A stretch of DNA of 64,000 nt from Hyphomicrobium sp. (GTDB taxonomy: Bacteria > Pseudomonadota > Alphaproteobacteria > Rhizobiales > Hyphomicrobiaceae). Both the position numbers and the translations under genes were made by a program. Below are positions 44,362 through 55,459 of the stretch, piece after piece. The stretch's first letter is position 1. Each line of letters opens with the position of its first letter. Under the pieces are notes generated by a model. It ran no database searches and had not been told where the DNA came from. It was given only the letters and a program-made list of their open reading frames with translations. The stretch lies in the NCBI GenBank assembly GCA_030148725.1, contig JASBSU010000050.1:1-64000 (forward strand), in the 5' to 3' direction.

Positions 44362-44486
44362 CATCGCGCGTCGCAAGTGATGCCTAGGAGGGCAATTTCT
44401 CCGGCCGTGGCTCGATTTATCGGGCATCGGCGAGGTTCGAAAGGGTCGAAAGATCTGCTCCCCCGGGCAACTTCGACTTGGTTGTG

Positions 44487-45638
44487 ATGAAGCCTTATTG
44501 GAAGTCGAGATCGTCAGTGCCCATGCTTCGTCCTCTAGCATCTCTTGTGTTTGCCGGCGTTTCGATCGCCGCAACGACCGTCGCGACGCTGGCGGCCGAG
44601 CCGCTACAGCTCGCGCAGGCGGCACCGGCACAGCCGGCGCAACCCAAGGCCAAAGCTCCGGCTGCGTCGGGCGAGGATTCGGCGCTGCAGCAGCGGGTCA
44701 ACCAGCTGGAAGAACAGCTGGTCGACATGCAGGTCGTGATCGGAACCCTCGAATCGCTGGCACGCGGCGGTGGCGCTGCGCCTGCGGGCGATGCGGGTGG
44801 AAGCTTCGGCGGCGGCGCAGACAGCGTACGGATCGACGGCCTCGAAACGCAGCTTCGTGCTCTCGCGGCACAAGTGCAGCAGCTCACCGAGCAAGTTCGC
44901 GCGATGGGTGGCCAGCCGCGCCGCTCGGATGCGTCCCCGTCCATGGCACCGAGCGCCGAGCCGCCGACCAGCGCCGCGTCGCTCAGCAGCTCTCCGGCCG
45001 CGGTCAAGGCTGGCGAGCCGTTCGATGCCGGGCGTTTCGGATCGACGACCGTGACGGCCGCAACCGGCGGCGATTCGATCGGCGGGCTCATCGAGAGCGA
45101 TCATCCGGCGGCCAGCACTGGCGCTGCTACAGGCGCCGCTACAGGCGCCGCAGATGTTGGCGCCACGGGCGCGGCTGCGAGCCCGGCGCCAGAGATGGCG
45201 GCACTTCCGCCTGCGTTCGGCGCTGCTACGGCACCGAACGGCGCCGATGCCGGCAATGCCAAGCAGCTTTACGAGACAGCCTACGGCTATCTCATGCAGC
45301 GGGACTACACGGCGGCTCAGGCCGCGTTCGAAGACTTCCTCAGCCGCTATCCGCAGGATTCACTTGCCGGCAATGCTCAGTACTGGCTCGGCGAGGCGCA
45401 TTTCGTGCGCGGAGAATACAAGGCCGCAGCGGGCTCGTTCCTGAAAGGCTATCAGACCTATGCGGGCAACCCGCGCGCAGCCGACAGCCTGCTGAAGCTG
45501 GCGATGTCGCTCGACCGCCTTGGCCAGAAAGACGCCGCTTGCTCGTCGTTCGGCGAGCTGTCGACGCGTTTTCCGAATGCCCCTGAGAACGTCAAGAACC
45601 GCGCGAAGTCCGAGCGCAAGCGTATTGGCTGCAGCTGA
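44487..45638 (+). CDS. cpoB: Tol-Pal system protein CpoB/YbgF
   Basis: A 383-aa periplasmic protein. A signal peptide is followed by an N-terminal trimeric coiled coil (EDSALQQRVNQLEEQLVDMQ), a long Ala/Gly/Ser-rich linker, and a C-terminal TPR domain with YETAYGYLMQRDYTAAQAAF and SLAGNAQYWLGEAHF. CpoB coordinates outer-membrane constriction with peptidoglycan synthesis. ATG 44487 was chosen; an in-frame TTG lies nine bases upstream, and ATG 44523 is another option. Confidence 0.93.
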   Translation: MKPYWKSRSSVPMLRPLASLVFAGVSIAATTVATLAAEPLQLAQAAPAQPAQPKAKAPAASGEDSALQQRVNQLEEQLVDMQVVIGTLESLARGGGAAPAGDAGGSFGGGADSVRIDGLETQLRALAAQVQQLTEQVRAMGGQPRRSDASPSMAPSAEPPTSAASLSSSPAAVKAGEPFDAGRFGSTTVTAATGGDSIGGLIESDHPAASTGAATGAATGAADVGATGAAASPAPEMAALPPAFGAATAPNGADAGNAKQLYETAYGYLMQRDYTAAQAAFEDFLSRYPQDSLAGNAQYWLGEAHFVRGEYKAAAGSFLKGYQTYAGNPRAADSLLKLAMSLDRLGQKDAACSSFGELSTRFPNAPENVKNRAKSERKRIGCS

Positions 45639-46992
45639 CGACAGAACGACGCGGTCGCCTGGCGATCCGTCCCGGACCGATGAGCTGGAGGTTCAAGACC
45701 ACGAGCTCCAGCCGCTTTTCGCACCGCTCGCGCACTTTCAGACTTTGATCCTTGCTGTTTCCGGCGGTGCCGACAGCTTGGCTCTGATGCACTTGGCTCA
45801 TCGATGGGCCGGGCAAAATCCCGATGCTCCGCACATCTGCGTCGCAACTGTCGACCACGGTTTGCGCGATGGCTCGCGCGATGAGGCGGAGTGGGTTGTC
45901 GCCGAGGCGCGCGCGACCGGCCTGGACGCGACGCTGCTTTCCTGGGATGGCGCCAAGCCGCTGACAGGTGTGCAGGACGCCGCTCGCTCGGCTCGCTATC
46001 GGCTGCTCGAGCAGTTTGCTGGTTCGCTGTCTGCAGCTGAAGAGCGCGCGGTCGTCACGGCCCACACCGAAGACGATCAGGCCGAGACGCTGCTGATGCG
46101 GTTGGGTCGGGGGAGCGGGCTGGACGGGTTGGCGGGCATGCCGGCGAGCCGCCCCCTCGATGCGGCAAGCGGGCAAGGCGTTGCGCTCGTGCGGCCGCTG
46201 CTTGGGCTTTCGGGGGCTCGCCTGCGCGCGACGTTGCGCGCAGCTGGCCGGAACTGGATCGAAGATCCGAGCAACGAGGCCGACCGTTTCGAGCGGGTGC
46301 GGGTCCGACATGCGCGGGAGGCGCTGGCGGACATCGGCATCGACAATGACAAGCTCGCCCTCAGCGCGCGTCGACTGGCGCGGGCGCGGGATGCGCTGGA
46401 AGCGTACGTGGACGATCTGGAGGCCGCCGCGCGGCTCGATCTCCATCAAGGCGCCTATGCAAGCCTGGCGTTCGTTCCGTGGCAGGCGGCGCCGGAAGAG
46501 ACCCGGTTGCGCCTTCTCGGGCGCCTCATCGGACGGTTCGGGGCGCAGGTCGAGCCGCTGAACCTTGCTCAATTGGAGGCTTTGGCTGCCCGCATTGCGG
46601 CAGACGGCTTCGACGGGGCAACGCTGGGTGGTGCCATCGTCGCACGCAACGGGACAGAAATCCGTGTTCAGCGGGAGCCGGGGCGCACGCCGCTGCCTAT
46701 GTTAACGCTTCTGCCGGGCGCTTCGGCGGTTTGGGATCAGCGGTTTCGCGTGGCCTCCCAGCTCGCAAGTCCGGGACCGGTGGACGTTGGTCCTCTGGGC
46801 TCCCAAGGCGTGGCGCTGCTTCGCCAGCAGCTTGATATCGGTGGCTTTCTTCCGGCTCGGGCGGCGGCGACGCTCCCCGCATTCTGGCGCGAAGGGGAAC
46901 TGGTTTTCGCTCCGGTCATCGCCGATCTGCCGGCCGCTAAGGGGCTTTGGAGCGCGGAGCGAGGGCAATATTCGGCCGAATTCATTCGTTAA
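45577..46992 (+). CDS. tilS: tRNA(Ile)-lysidine synthase
   Basis: A 471-aa (from the chosen start) PP-loop ATPase that makes lysidine at C34 of tRNA-Ile, converting its decoding from AUG to AUA. The P-loop LAVSGGADSLALMHLA is followed by the TilS pattern VDHGLRDGSRDEAEWV and THAEDDQAET-like TAHTEDDQAETLLMRL. The C-terminal domain is present. The start is uncertain: ATG 45577 overlaps cpoB by 62 bases and TTG 45625 by 14. A short extension at the C-terminus is normal. Confidence 0.92.
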   Translation: MPLRTSRTARSPSASVLAAADDRTTRSPGDPSRTDELEVQDHELQPLFAPLAHFQTLILAVSGGADSLALMHLAHRWAGQNPDAPHICVATVDHGLRDGSRDEAEWVVAEARATGLDATLLSWDGAKPLTGVQDAARSARYRLLEQFAGSLSAAEERAVVTAHTEDDQAETLLMRLGRGSGLDGLAGMPASRPLDAASGQGVALVRPLLGLSGARLRATLRAAGRNWIEDPSNEADRFERVRVRHAREALADIGIDNDKLALSARRLARARDALEAYVDDLEAAARLDLHQGAYASLAFVPWQAAPEETRLRLLGRLIGRFGAQVEPLNLAQLEALAARIAADGFDGATLGGAIVARNGTEIRVQREPGRTPLPMLTLLPGASAVWDQRFRVASQLASPGPVDVGPLGSQGVALLRQQLDIGGFLPARAAATLPAFWREGELVFAPVIADLPAAKGLWSAERGQYSAEFIR

Positions 46993-47070
46993 GCTGATGA
47001 ATGCTGCGATGTATCGGCGGTCGTAGATTTTGAGCCGCCGTTAAGCTCCTGGGGAGCGAGAGGCGTGTAG

Positions 47071-47099
47071 CTTGGCAACGCGTTGCCTCACTCCTATGT
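47071..47099 (+). promoter_or_regulatory. RpoH (sigma-32)-type promoter of ftsH
   Basis: CTTGGC (47071-47076) and CCTATGT (47093-47099) with 16 bases between match the alphaproteobacterial RpoH consensus (CTTG... CYTATNT), 83 bases upstream of the ftsH start. ftsH is a known heat-shock gene, which supports the assignment. Confidence 0.6.
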
Positions 47100-47181
47100 T
47101 AACCGGGCGTTGCGAACGGCGCCCGGAGACGTCCGGGAAGCGTGTTGGCGCAGGCCGTGTTCGCGTCCGACAGGGAACGAA

Positions 47182-49110
<1,929 letters not shown>

Positions 49111-49156
49111 TCGAGCAGCGCGCCCCTTTGACCGGGGGTGCCAAGCACAATAGAAG

Positions 49157-49190
49157 CGGCCGCGAGTTCTATCGCGGCCGTTTTGCTTTT
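49157..49190 (+). terminator. Intrinsic terminator of ftsH
   Basis: A 9-bp perfect stem (49157-49165 with 49172-49180) with a six-base loop is followed by TTTTGCTTTT, 46 bases after the ftsH stop codon. Confidence 0.88.
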
Positions 49191-49206
49191 CGGGGGATCC
49201 CGCATC

Positions 49207-50292
49207 ATGCAGCGCTCGACCTATGTGCGGCCCATCGGGCTATTTCCGGCGCCTGCCGAAACGGGGGAGGCTGTTTTTGCCGGCCTGCCGCTGGCGGGCC
49301 AGCCGCTACGCTTCACGACGGTAGAGATCGCGGAGCGCGATGGTCCGCGCGTTTCCCGGCGCATCGTGACGCTCGGCGAGGCGGTGGAACGCGACTGGGG
49401 TCGGGGCACGCACGATGCGGCGCGCGATCTCGAAGCCCTCACGGCACCGCGGGCGCGCATTGCCGGGATGTCGTTCGACCGGCCGCGGATCATGGGGATC
49501 GTCAACGTCACGCCGGACAGCTTTTCGGATGGCGGCCTGCATGATCAGGCGGAAGCGGCCATCGAACACGGGCTGCGCTTGGCGGAGGAAGGTGCCGACA
49601 TTCTCGACGTTGGCGGGGAGTCGACGCGCCCTGGCGCTGCGTACGTCCCGGTCGAGGAAGAGCTACGGCGCGTCATTCCCGTCATAGAGGGTTTGCGGGC
49701 CCGTACGGATGCCCTGATCTCGATCGATACGCGCAAGGCGGACGTGATGCGGCAAGCGGCTCGTGCCGGCGCCGACATTCTCAACGATGTTTCCGCGCTG
49801 ACGCACGATCCCAATGCGCTCGCTGTCGCTGCCGAAAGCGGATTGCCGGTGATCCTCATGCACGCGCAGGGCGATCCGCGAACCATGAACGACAATCCGC
49901 AGTATGGGGATGTCGTGCTCGATGTGTTCGATTATCTCGAAGGGCGGATTTTGGCCTGCGAGGCGGCGGGGATTGCGCGCGGCAAGCTCGTCGTGGACCC
50001 CGGCATCGGGTTCGGAAAGCATCTACACCATAATGTGGCCGTGATGGCCTCGCTATCCCTCTATCACGCGCTGGGCGTGCCGGTGCTTCTGGGAGCCTCG
50101 CGCAAGAAGCTGATCGACCATATCTCGGACGTGCCGAACCCACGGGACCGCGTGCCAGGCTCGCTGGCGGCGGCCCTGGTAGGGGTGGCGCAAGGAATGC
50201 AGATCATCAGGGCGCACGATGTCGCCGCAACGCGTCAGGCCATCAACGTCTGGCGCGCCTCTATCGCTGGGACCGACAAGGCACTGGGCTGA
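49207..50292 (+). CDS. folP: Dihydropteroate synthase with N-terminal extension
   Basis: A 361-aa dihydropteroate synthase of folate synthesis (target of sulfonamides). The TIM barrel starts near residue 92 with MSFDRPRIMGIVNVTPDSFSDGG and contains VGGESTRPGAAYVP and IDTRKADVMRQAARAG. VDPGIGFGKHLHHNVAVMA follows, and the C-terminus has ASRKKLIDHI. About 90 residues precede the core, longer than the standard enzyme, and are not recognised. ATG 49207 lies shortly after the ftsH terminator, so it is probably separately transcribed. Confidence 0.94.
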   Translation: MQRSTYVRPIGLFPAPAETGEAVFAGLPLAGQPLRFTTVEIAERDGPRVSRRIVTLGEAVERDWGRGTHDAARDLEALTAPRARIAGMSFDRPRIMGIVNVTPDSFSDGGLHDQAEAAIEHGLRLAEEGADILDVGGESTRPGAAYVPVEEELRRVIPVIEGLRARTDALISIDTRKADVMRQAARAGADILNDVSALTHDPNALAVAAESGLPVILMHAQGDPRTMNDNPQYGDVVLDVFDYLEGRILACEAAGIARGKLVVDPGIGFGKHLHHNVAVMASLSLYHALGVPVLLGASRKKLIDHISDVPNPRDRVPGSLAAALVGVAQGMQIIRAHDVAATRQAINVWRASIAGTDKALG

Positions 50293-50592
50293 GCCGGGGA
50301 AGGCTCTCCAAATGCCGGGCCGTCGGGCCGTTTTCGCTTTCGTTACCGCGGTATGCGTAATTTGAGGCAATCGGGCAAGTGGGGCCGCGAACGCCGAAAT
50401 ATGTTCGCAGGAAGCGCTTATCAGTTGCTCGCCAGTGGCGGATGGTAAGGGTAGCGTATGCAATCTAGTTCGCGGAACGGTAAGATGACGGGCCGTCGTA
50501 ACGGCAAGCCAGCCAGCTCGCGCATCGCGACGCCGCAACCCAAGCCCATGGTGCGCTCGACGCCGCCACTTCAAAAACCCAAGGGGACTTCC

Positions 50593-51945
50593 ATGTCGCG
50601 CCGCTATTTCGGGACGGACGGTATCCGCGGTCTCGCCAACAAGTCGCCGATGACCTCCGAGGTTGCGCTCAAGGTCGGCATGGCGGCCGGCAAGATATTC
50701 CAGACGCACTCGAACCATCGCCATCGCGTGGTGATCGGCAAGGATACGCGGCTCTCCGGTTATATGCTTGAGGCGGCGCTGATGTCGGGCTTCACCGCCG
50801 TCGGCATGGACGTGTTTCTGCTTGGCCCGATGCCGACGCCGGCGGTGGCGATGCTGACGCGCTCGCTGCGCGCCGATCTCGGCGTGATGATCTCGGCTTC
50901 ACACAATCCTTATGACGACAACGGCATCAAGCTGTTCGATCCGGATGGCTACAAGCTTTCCGATGAAACGGAGCTGCGCATCGAGCAGCTCATCGACGCC
51001 GACAGCGCGGAGTTGCTCGCGCCTGCCGATGCGATCGGCCGTGCGACGCGCGTTGAAAGCGCGCAGGAGCGCTATATCGAGTTCGCCAAGCGTACGCTGC
51101 CAAAGAACCTGCGGCTCGACGGCCTCAGGATCGTGATCGATTGCGCCAATGGTGCCGGGTACAAGGTGGCGCCGGAAGCACTCTGGGAGCTCGGTGCGGA
51201 GGTCGTGAAAATCGGCGTGGCGCCGAACGGCCGCAACATCAACGATCACTGCGGTTCGACGGCGCCGGAAGCGCTGATTGCCAAGGTGCGGGAAGTGCGC
51301 GCCGACGTCGGTATCGCGCTCGATGGCGACGCCGACCGCGTGGTGATCGTCAACGAGAAGGGCGATATCGTCGACGGCGATCAGGTCATGGCAGTGATCG
51401 CCGAGGCGTGGCTGCGCGCGGGCAAGCTTACGTCGGGAGGTGTCGTCGCGACGGTGATGAGCAATCTCGGCCTGGAGCGCTATCTGAAGGGGCTCGGCCT
51501 CGACATGGTGCGCACTCCGGTGGGCGACCGGTACGTTGTCGAGCACATGCGCAAGCACGGATACAATGTCGGCGGCGAGCAGTCGGGCCACATCGTATTG
51601 TCCGACTACGTGACGACGGGCGATGGTCTCATCACGGCGCTGCAGTTGCTGGCCGTCGCCGTGTCGACCGGAAAGCCGGTGAGCGAGGTCACGAAGCGCT
51701 TCGATCCGCTGCCGCAGATCCTCAAGAATGTGCGCTATTCGAATGGTAGCCCGCTCGAAGATACGCGTGTCGTGAAGGCCATCGATGCCGGCAAGGCGAA
51801 GCTTGGCGAGTACGGCCGTCTCGTCATTCGCCCGTCCGGCACAGAGCCGGTGATCCGCGTGATGGCGGAAGGCGACGACGAACGTCTCGTTTCAACGGTA
51901 GTCGGCGATATCGTCGAGGCCGTGCGCGCGGCAGCAGCGGCCTAG
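50593..51945 (+). CDS. glmM: Phosphoglucosamine mutase
   Basis: A 450-aa enzyme that makes glucosamine 1-phosphate for peptidoglycan and LPS. The start [20 protein letters not shown] follows AAGGGGAC; in-frame ATGs upstream extend into a non-homologous basic region. The active-site phosphoserine lies in [15 protein letters not shown] (about residue 102), the metal loop is LDGDADRV, the sugar loop GGEQSGH, and the phosphate loop [13 protein letters not shown]-like. It ends the envelope biogenesis run after folP. Confidence 0.97.
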   Translation: MSRRYFGTDGIRGLANKSPMTSEVALKVGMAAGKIFQTHSNHRHRVVIGKDTRLSGYMLEAALMSGFTAVGMDVFLLGPMPTPAVAMLTRSLRADLGVMISASHNPYDDNGIKLFDPDGYKLSDETELRIEQLIDADSAELLAPADAIGRATRVESAQERYIEFAKRTLPKNLRLDGLRIVIDCANGAGYKVAPEALWELGAEVVKIGVAPNGRNINDHCGSTAPEALIAKVREVRADVGIALDGDADRVVIVNEKGDIVDGDQVMAVIAEAWLRAGKLTSGGVVATVMSNLGLERYLKGLGLDMVRTPVGDRYVVEHMRKHGYNVGGEQSGHIVLSDYVTTGDGLITALQLLAVAVSTGKPVSEVTKRFDPLPQILKNVRYSNGSPLEDTRVVKAIDAGKAKLGEYGRLVIRPSGTEPVIRVMAEGDDERLVSTVVGDIVEAVRAAAAA

Positions 51946-52033
51946 ATCTGTCGCGAGTTCAGGGACCAAATTCATCCGGCCTCGGTGCTTCAGGCGCCGG
52001 GGCCGGAATCGTTTTGGCGCGCATCCGCGAGCG

Positions 52034-52048
52034 TTAAAGAGCCGTTAA
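52034..52048. promoter_or_regulatory. CtrA-type box 1 upstream of the outer-membrane protein gene
   Basis: Perfect TTAA (52034-52037) and TTAA (52045-52048) spaced by seven bases, 153 bases before the barrel gene start. CtrA is the cell-cycle master regulator of alphaproteobacteria; this is its full consensus. A second copy lies 38 bases downstream. Confidence 0.65.
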
Positions 52049-52086
52049 CCGGCGGCTGCCGCGGCTGTTTCAAATCGAAACTGCGA

Positions 52087-52101
52087 TTAAGCGGTCTTTA
52101 A
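52087..52101. promoter_or_regulatory. CtrA-type box 2 upstream of the outer-membrane protein gene
   Basis: TTAA at 52087-52090 and 52098-52101 with seven intervening bases, the second perfect box in front of the barrel gene, 100 bases from its start. Two boxes within 68 bases in a GC-rich genome are unlikely by chance. Confidence 0.65.
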
Positions 52102-52201
52102 ACCTTCTTCCCCATATTCGGAAATTGAGCACCGTTTCGCGTTCGCCCGCTCGAGCCGACCCAGTTGGGCGGCATGACGAATTCGAAGGGGAAAGTATCC
52201 A

Positions 52202-53023
52202 ATGAATACCAATCGCAGTTCTTACGCGCTTGGCGCGGTGCTCGGGTCAGCACTCGTGCTCGCCATGTGCGCTCCGGCTGTTGCGGCCGACATCTACGAC
52301 GGCGGTCTCAAGGGCGGTTACGAGGTTCCTCCTCCGCCGAGCGATCACAACTTCTATTTCAAGGCATATGTGGGCCAGGCCAATCCTGACACTGGCAACA
52401 TGTGGAACAGTGGCTACGAGACGAACGATTTCACCGTCCATCACAACGACATCAAGTCGAGCCCGATTTTCGGCCTCGGCGTCGGCTGGCAGGCGCGCCA
52501 CTGGCTGCGCTTCGACCTGACCGGTGAATATCGTGGCGACACGACCTACTTCGGCAGCGACCAGTATCCGGGTGGCGTCGGCTTTGGCCCCGGCACCAAC
52601 GAATACACCGCTGACATGAAGTCGTGGCTCGGTCTTGCCAACGCCTACATCGACATGGGCAACTGGTGCGGGTTCACGCCGTACATCGGCGCCGGCATCG
52701 GCTTCTCGAACATCTCCGTCGAGGGTCTGAAGGACGTCAACGTTCCCAACAACGGCGTCGCCTTCGGTGCCGACAAGAACACGACGAACTTCGCCTACGC
52801 CTTCTATGCCGGTGCGAGCTTCGACATCACGTCGCAGGTTGCGCTCGACCTGTCGTATCGCTGGGTCAACATGGGCAACGCATCGAGCGGCGACGTGACG
52901 ACGTATCAGGGCAACGTTGCCTACGCCGGTCATCAGATCAAGGACATCCAGTCGAACGACGTCCTGCTTGGCCTTCGCTACAAGCTGCAGCGCGAGCCGG
53001 TGTCCTACGTTCCGGTGAAGTAA
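52202..53023 (+). CDS. Outer-membrane beta-barrel protein 1 (Omp25-like)
   Basis: A 273-aa outer-membrane protein: a signal peptide (cleavage after AVAA-D) is followed by a short linker (Gly/Pro, VPPPPSD) and an eight-stranded-type barrel. Alternating hydrophobic strands are seen, for example FYFKAYVGQAN, PIFGLGVGWQARHWLRFDL, FTPYIGAGIGFSN and FAYAFYAGASFDI. A C-terminal aromatic-type strand is expected. GAAGGGGAAAG precedes ATG 52202. Two CtrA-type boxes lie upstream. Surface or porin-like role is inferred from topology only. Confidence 0.88.
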   Translation: MNTNRSSYALGAVLGSALVLAMCAPAVAADIYDGGLKGGYEVPPPPSDHNFYFKAYVGQANPDTGNMWNSGYETNDFTVHHNDIKSSPIFGLGVGWQARHWLRFDLTGEYRGDTTYFGSDQYPGGVGFGPGTNEYTADMKSWLGLANAYIDMGNWCGFTPYIGAGIGFSNISVEGLKDVNVPNNGVAFGADKNTTNFAYAFYAGASFDITSQVALDLSYRWVNMGNASSGDVTTYQGNVAYAGHQIKDIQSNDVLLGLRYKLQREPVSYVPVK

Positions 53024-53058
53024 TTCTCCGAGCGCCGTGCGGCGCTCGACACACGATA

Positions 53059-53084
53059 CGGCCGGGCCCGTTCGCGGGCCCGGC
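53059..53084. repeat. GC-rich hairpin between the two barrel genes
   Basis: An 11-bp perfect stem (GGCCGGGCCCG with CGGGCCCGGCC) around a TTCG-type loop, 36 bases after the first barrel gene. There is no T-run, so it may attenuate or stabilise the transcript rather than terminate it. Confidence 0.7.
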
Positions 53085-53246
53085 CACAACGGCCCGGCGT
53101 CGATCGTGGCCGCCTGAAGTTGAAGTTCGATTTCCTAGTTTGCTTACGCGTGAGGCCGGCGCCAGGGAGGCGGATCGGCCTGCAAGGCAGAGTTAGGACG
53201 TCGGGCGGCTACAGGCCGGCCAGCCGTCAAGCAAGGATCGACGCAC

Positions 53247-54071
53247 ATGAACCGTGCATGCAGCAGAATCTCGTTCGCCCTCGTCGCCGCCATCACAATG
53301 ATCGGCGCCGCGGCTTCATCCGCGCTGGCTGATGGCGACCCCTACTATTCCAACGGTATCAACCCATCGGGTGTGCGCACGCCGGTACCGGCACCGATCC
53401 CGATCCCGGTCGAGGAGGCCGACTGGTATTTTCGCGGTGACTTCGCGGCTGGCTTCGGCGGCTCACCGTCGGTCAACGTGCTGGGCACGAACCTGGTCGA
53501 GTCCATCTTCGGCAGTGGGCAGTACTCGCAGAGCTTCGAGCCTTCCTTCACCGGTGGCGTTGGCGTGGGCTACATCTGGAGCCCGAACTGGCGCACGGAT
53601 TTCACGGTCGACATTCATTCGATCATGCACGCTGAATATACGGGCAACGGCTTCGTCGGCTCTCCGGCGGTCTACACGGTCGCCGAGGACAAGACGAAGT
53701 TCATGTCCACCATTCTGCTGCTCAACGCCTACTACGATTTCCGCACCGGCACGCCGTGGACGCCTTATCTTGGCGGTGGTCTTGGCTTTGCCGTCAATCA
53801 GCTGACGCAGAGCTCGACGCTCAACGAAAATGGCCTTGGCGGTGCGACGACCAGCCAGCGCAGCACTGACGTCGCTTTCGCCGCTGCGGCGATGGTTGGC
53901 GTGTCCTACGATTTCTCCTCGTTCTTCGCGATCGACGTGAACTACCGCTTCCTGCACATCGGCGGGTCGCAAGTCACGCTCAGCAACATGAACGTGCCGC
54001 TCTATACGACCGAGGTCGGCGACCTCAACGAGCACCAGATCCGCGCGGGTTTCCGGTTCTATGTGAACTAG
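53247..54071 (+). CDS. Outer-membrane beta-barrel protein 2
   Basis: A 274-aa precursor with a signal peptide (cleavage near ALA-DGD) and a Pro-rich linker (VPAPIPIPVEEADWYFRGDF). A barrel domain follows, with strands such as FRGDFAAGFGG, FTGGVGVGYIWSPNWRTDF and WTPYLGGGLGFAVNQL, ending in the typical RAGFRFYVN with a C-terminal Asn rather than Phe. It shares topology with barrel 1 but is diverged. It lies downstream of barrel 1 on the same strand, after a GC-rich hairpin, and has its own terminator. Confidence 0.85.
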   Translation: MNRACSRISFALVAAITMIGAAASSALADGDPYYSNGINPSGVRTPVPAPIPIPVEEADWYFRGDFAAGFGGSPSVNVLGTNLVESIFGSGQYSQSFEPSFTGGVGVGYIWSPNWRTDFTVDIHSIMHAEYTGNGFVGSPAVYTVAEDKTKFMSTILLLNAYYDFRTGTPWTPYLGGGLGFAVNQLTQSSTLNENGLGGATTSQRSTDVAFAAAAMVGVSYDFSSFFAIDVNYRFLHIGGSQVTLSNMNVPLYTTEVGDLNEHQIRAGFRFYVN

Positions 54072-54095
54072 ACCAGCGCACAACCTGTTCGCGTA

Positions 54096-54124
54096 GGGGC
54101 GGCCTAGGGCCGCCCCTTTTGTTT
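54096..54124 (+). terminator. Intrinsic terminator after the barrel genes
   Basis: A 9-bp perfect stem (54096-54104 with 54108-54116) with a three-base loop is followed by TTTTGTTT. It ends the transcript of barrel 2 before serC. Confidence 0.9.
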
Positions 54125-54175
54125 CTGGCATCCGATGTTGACGAATGATGCGTGCGCGACCTAGATGCGCGCGTC

Positions 54176-55333
54176 ATGAGTAAGCCCGATAAGCCCAAGC
54201 GCCGTCCGCTTTGCCCCAATTTTTCAAGCGGACCATGCGCAAAGCGTCCCGGCTGGTCGCCGGACGTTCTCGCGTCGGCGCTCGTCGGGCGCTCGCATCG
54301 CTCGCCAGCGGGCAAAGAGCGGCTGCAGCTCGCCATCGATCTGACGCGGTCGCTGCTCGAACTGCCGGATGACTATCGCCTCGCCATCGTGCCGGGCTCG
54401 GACACTGGCGCGTTCGAGATGGCGCTGTGGAACATGCTGGGCGCGCGCGGCGTCGATGTGCTGGCGTGGGAGGCGTTCGGAAAGCGCTGGGCCGCGGACA
54501 TCGTCGATCAACTGCGCCTCTCCGATGCGCGCGTGCTCGACGCCGAGTACGGATATCTGCCGGATCTTGCGGCGGTCGACTTCGACAGGGATGTGATCTT
54601 CACTTGGAACGGCACCGCCTCGGGCGTGCGCGTTCCCAATGGCGATTGGATTGCCGACGATCGCCGAGGCCTCACCTTCGTTGACGCGACGTCGGCGCTG
54701 TTCGCGCAGCAGATCGACTGGCGGAAGGTCGATGTCGCGACGTTCTCCTGGCAGAAAGTGCTGGGCGGCGAAGCTGCGCATGGCATGCTGATCCTTTCGC
54801 CGCGAGCGCTGGAACGCTTGCACGCGCACCGGCCGTCCTGGCCGATCCCCAAGCTGTTCCGTCTGGTGGAGGATGGCCGTGTCGATGAGGCGATTTTTTC
54901 GGGCGTGACGATCAACACGCCATCGCTGCTGTGCGTCGAGGACTATATCGATGCGCTGCGCTGGGGGGCCGACGTCGGAGGCCTGACGGCGCTGCAGGCA
55001 CGCGCTGACCGCAACGCCGCGGTAATGTTCGATTGGATAGGGCGCACTTCGTGGATCGCCAATCTTGCCGCGGAGGCGGACACGCGCTCCAACACCTCCG
55101 TTTGCATGCGGCTGTCCGGCATCGCCGGGGGCGTCGCCGCCGAGCGGCGGATAGGCGGGAGGATAGCGTCGCTGCTGGCCGAGGACGGCGTTGCCTACGA
55201 CATCGGCGCCTACCGAACGGCGCCTGCGGGGCTGCGGGTCTGGTGCGGTGCCACCATCGAGCGGGACGATCTGGAGGCGCTCACGCCCTGGCTCGACTGG
55301 GCCCACGCCAAGGCATTGGCGGAACAGGGTTAA
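54176..55333 (+). CDS. serC: Phosphoserine aminotransferase
   Basis: A 385-aa PLP-dependent enzyme of serine biosynthesis (alphaproteobacterial SerC type). It makes 3-phosphoserine from 3-phosphohydroxypyruvate. The start MSKPDKPKRRPLCPNFSSGP carries the substrate loop; PGSDTGAFEMALW binds the cofactor. The PLP-lysine is in TFSWQKVLGGEAAHG. ATG 54176 is preferred over the upstream ATG 54152. serA and serB are not in the window. It lies ahead of a DUF4139 gene and purA. Confidence 0.92.
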   Translation: MSKPDKPKRRPLCPNFSSGPCAKRPGWSPDVLASALVGRSHRSPAGKERLQLAIDLTRSLLELPDDYRLAIVPGSDTGAFEMALWNMLGARGVDVLAWEAFGKRWAADIVDQLRLSDARVLDAEYGYLPDLAAVDFDRDVIFTWNGTASGVRVPNGDWIADDRRGLTFVDATSALFAQQIDWRKVDVATFSWQKVLGGEAAHGMLILSPRALERLHAHRPSWPIPKLFRLVEDGRVDEAIFSGVTINTPSLLCVEDYIDALRWGADVGGLTALQARADRNAAVMFDWIGRTSWIANLAAEADTRSNTSVCMRLSGIAGGVAAERRIGGRIASLLAEDGVAYDIGAYRTAPAGLRVWCGATIERDDLEALTPWLDWAHAKALAEQG

Positions 55334-55459
55334 CGAGGCCGTCGCTGCCCACCGCTCCACGGCCTTTCGGCCATAATTCAGACGCGAACCGACCGCACTC
55401 GTCAGACCTGGGGAGGGCGTTGCTTCGGCGGCGCCGAATTCGAGAAGGATGGGGAGAGA

